Assembly (NCBI GenBank): GCA_964369265.1
Contig: CAYJEV010000093.1
Span: forward strand, 1 to 6,787
Direction: 5' to 3'
Length of the DNA: 6,787 nt
Source of the DNA: DAMCAP01 sp964369265
GTDB lineage: Bacteria > Bacillota > Clostridia > Oscillospirales > Ruminococcaceae
Positions 5,525 to 6,787 of the stretch are shown here, piece after piece (position 1 is the stretch's first letter; each line of letters opens with the position of its first letter). Position numbers and translations under genes: made by a program. The notes under the pieces were generated by a model. That model was given only the letters and a program-made list of their open reading frames with translations, did no database searches and had not been told where the DNA came from.

Positions 5525-6787
5525 CTAAGCCTTAGCGCCTGTGCCTGGGTTAGTCTTTTCTGGCTCTGGAGTTGTTTCAACAACAACATCCTCAACTAGA
5601 TCTAGCTCCTCATCAGAGATGAAGTATACGCCTAGAGTTCTAGTCTTGATTTTGAAAGCTTCCTCGTACTCATCGTACATATCGGAATCAGAATCAGCTA
5701 CTAGAGCGATCTCGCCATCCTTATCAACAGCGTATAGGAACTTCTCTTCGTTGTCGGAGAAGATGCCACAACCAGTTAGAGTTAGCTCGCCCATTCTGTT
5801 GAATGTTGCGTAGTTACCGTTGAAGAAGTGTAGGTTAGCAGATGGGTATAGATCGCCGATCTCGTGGTTGAATGTATCAGTTACCTTAGCAACTAGATCA
5901 TCTTGGTCACAAGTATCAACTACAAAGTAATCATAGTCATGAGCAGCAAACTCGATCCACTCTTCAGTGTCACCCTCACCAAACTTTAGAACAGTTTCAG
6001 AAGTACCAACAGTAATGTCGTCATTCTCTGCATACATTAGTTCAACATTTACATCAACCTCAATCTCACCACTAGCGATACCAGTATCATCGTTAGTTTT
6101 TCTTAGAAGAATTTCACCAATTAGATCGTTCTCATCAGTTTCAGTTGGTTGTGCCTTAGTAGTAACAGCTACGAAGTAGTAGTACTTCTCAACATTTGAA
6201 GTTTTTTCAGCTTCAGCAGTTACATCAGTAACTTCCCATTTTAGCTCGTCAGTGTCAACTTCATCAATGAATACACTGTTAGCATCCCAAGAGCCTTTTG
6301 TAGTTTGAGTTAGAGTAACATCTCTCTCGTCTTCAAGCGCGAACATATCTTCAAGACCGCCGTCAACATTCTCAACTAGTTTCTTCTTAACGATTTCAAC
6401 AGATTCAACGTACTCTCTGCCTTCTTCCCAGTTTGGTCTTACAGAAATACCGCGAATATAGTCATAGTCATAAGCCATAGTCTTCTCAACGTGACCAGTT
6501 GGCTCTTTATCATCGTTTACAGTGATTGTACCACCAGCAGTAGCGATACCATCTAAACCATAAGCAGTATCATTAGCAGTACCAACAGTTGTTAGAGCGT
6601 AGTAGAAAGTTTTTCCATAAGGAATCATTCCAGGCTCCTTATTAGTTTCATACTCATAAGCCTTGTCGTTAGAAATTTGTAGTGGAGTTGAGTGAACATT
6701 ACCAACTCTTAGACCTAGGTTGTGGTCAGCCTTCTCAGCAGCTAGAGCAGCAACGCCCATAGAAGCGATCATACCAGCAGCTAGAAC
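5525..6787 (-). CDS. Secreted acidic surface protein, 5' end cut by the window edge
   Basis: The frame stays open to the right edge: five more codons (VLAAG) precede the first Met seen, so the start lies outside. VLAAGMIASMGVAALAAEK is the hydrophobic core and A-x-A cleavage site of a signal peptide, with cleavage probably near ALAA/EK. The mature part, about 400 residues, is very rich in Asp, Glu, Thr and Val, has only two Cys (DTCDQ and TGCGI) and no membrane segment. A C-terminal module ending in IKTRTLGVYFISDEEL resembles one I associate with repeat-type surface proteins of uncultured Clostridia; that is recognition from memory, not a search. It ends TTPEPEKTNPGTGAKA: a Pro/Thr linker and an NPxTG-like motif but no hydrophobic tail. 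Codon use is extremely biased (23 of 27 Leu are CTA). Likely an abundant cell-surface or secreted protein of unknown job. Confidence 0.8.
   Translation of the reverse strand, partial: VLAAGMIASMGVAALAAEKADHNLGLRVGNVHSTPLQISNDKAYEYETNKEPGMIPYGKTFYYALTTVGTANDTAYGLDGIATAGGTITVNDDKEPTGHVEKTMAYDYDYIRGISVRPNWEEGREYVESVEIVKKKLVENVDGGLEDMFALEDERDVTLTQTTKGSWDANSVFIDEVDTDELKWEVTDVTAEAEKTSNVEKYYYFVAVTTKAQPTETDENDLIGEILLRKTNDDTGIASGEIEVDVNVELMYAENDDITVGTSETVLKFGEGDTEEWIEFAAHDYDYFVVDTCDQDDLVAKVTDTFNHEIGDLYPSANLHFFNGNYATFNRMGELTLTGCGIFSDNEEKFLYAVDKDGEIALVADSDSDMYDEYEEAFKIKTRTLGVYFISDEELDLVEDVVVETTPEPEKTNPGTGAKA

Overview
The window looks like a piece of chromosome from an endospore-forming, AT-rich clostridial Firmicute. 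The main evidence is a clean spoVAC-spoVAD-spoVAE cluster in the three-gene form usual in Clostridia, together with AGGAGG/GGGGG-type ribosome sites and a secreted acidic protein of a type common in uncultured Clostridia. No rRNA, tRNA, CRISPR array, transposase or phage gene is visible.

Layout. Positions 1-203 are non-coding and strongly structured: a direct repeat, a perfect 15-bp inverted repeat and a long GC-richer stem, probably one copy of an interspersed repeat. Positions 204-3368 hold a minus-strand run, read from right to left: two nitrilase-superfamily proteins (2685-3368 and 1685-2704), a GNAT acetyltransferase (1210-1704) and a D-2-hydroxyacid dehydrogenase (204-1166). Neighbours overlap by 20 nt at two junctions and are 43 nt apart at the third. 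A good sigma-A-type promoter lies at 3404-3432. Positions 3369-3548 are the divergent control region. Positions 3549-5379 are the plus-strand spoVA genes, with gaps of 11 and 8 nt. A strong hairpin at 5392-5421 lies between spoVAE and a convergent minus-strand secreted protein gene (5525 to the right edge), whose first codons lie outside the window.

Function. The SpoVA proteins form the channel that moves dipicolinic acid into the forespore and releases it in germination. The minus-strand operon is less clear. Both nitrilase-like proteins have lost the Glu-Lys-Cys triad that defines the superfamily, so they look like pseudoenzymes or domains with a new role. Their junction contains a five-G run, and loss of one base there would fuse them into a single protein of about 560 residues with two nitrilase-like domains. 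This degenerate pair, linked to a GNAT enzyme and a 2-oxoacid reductase, is the most novel part of the window. The secreted protein has an extreme codon bias (23 of 27 Leu codons are CTA), suggesting very high expression, and it ends at an NPGTG motif without the membrane anchor that would normally follow.

All family calls come from reading motifs in the sequence; no database search was possible.
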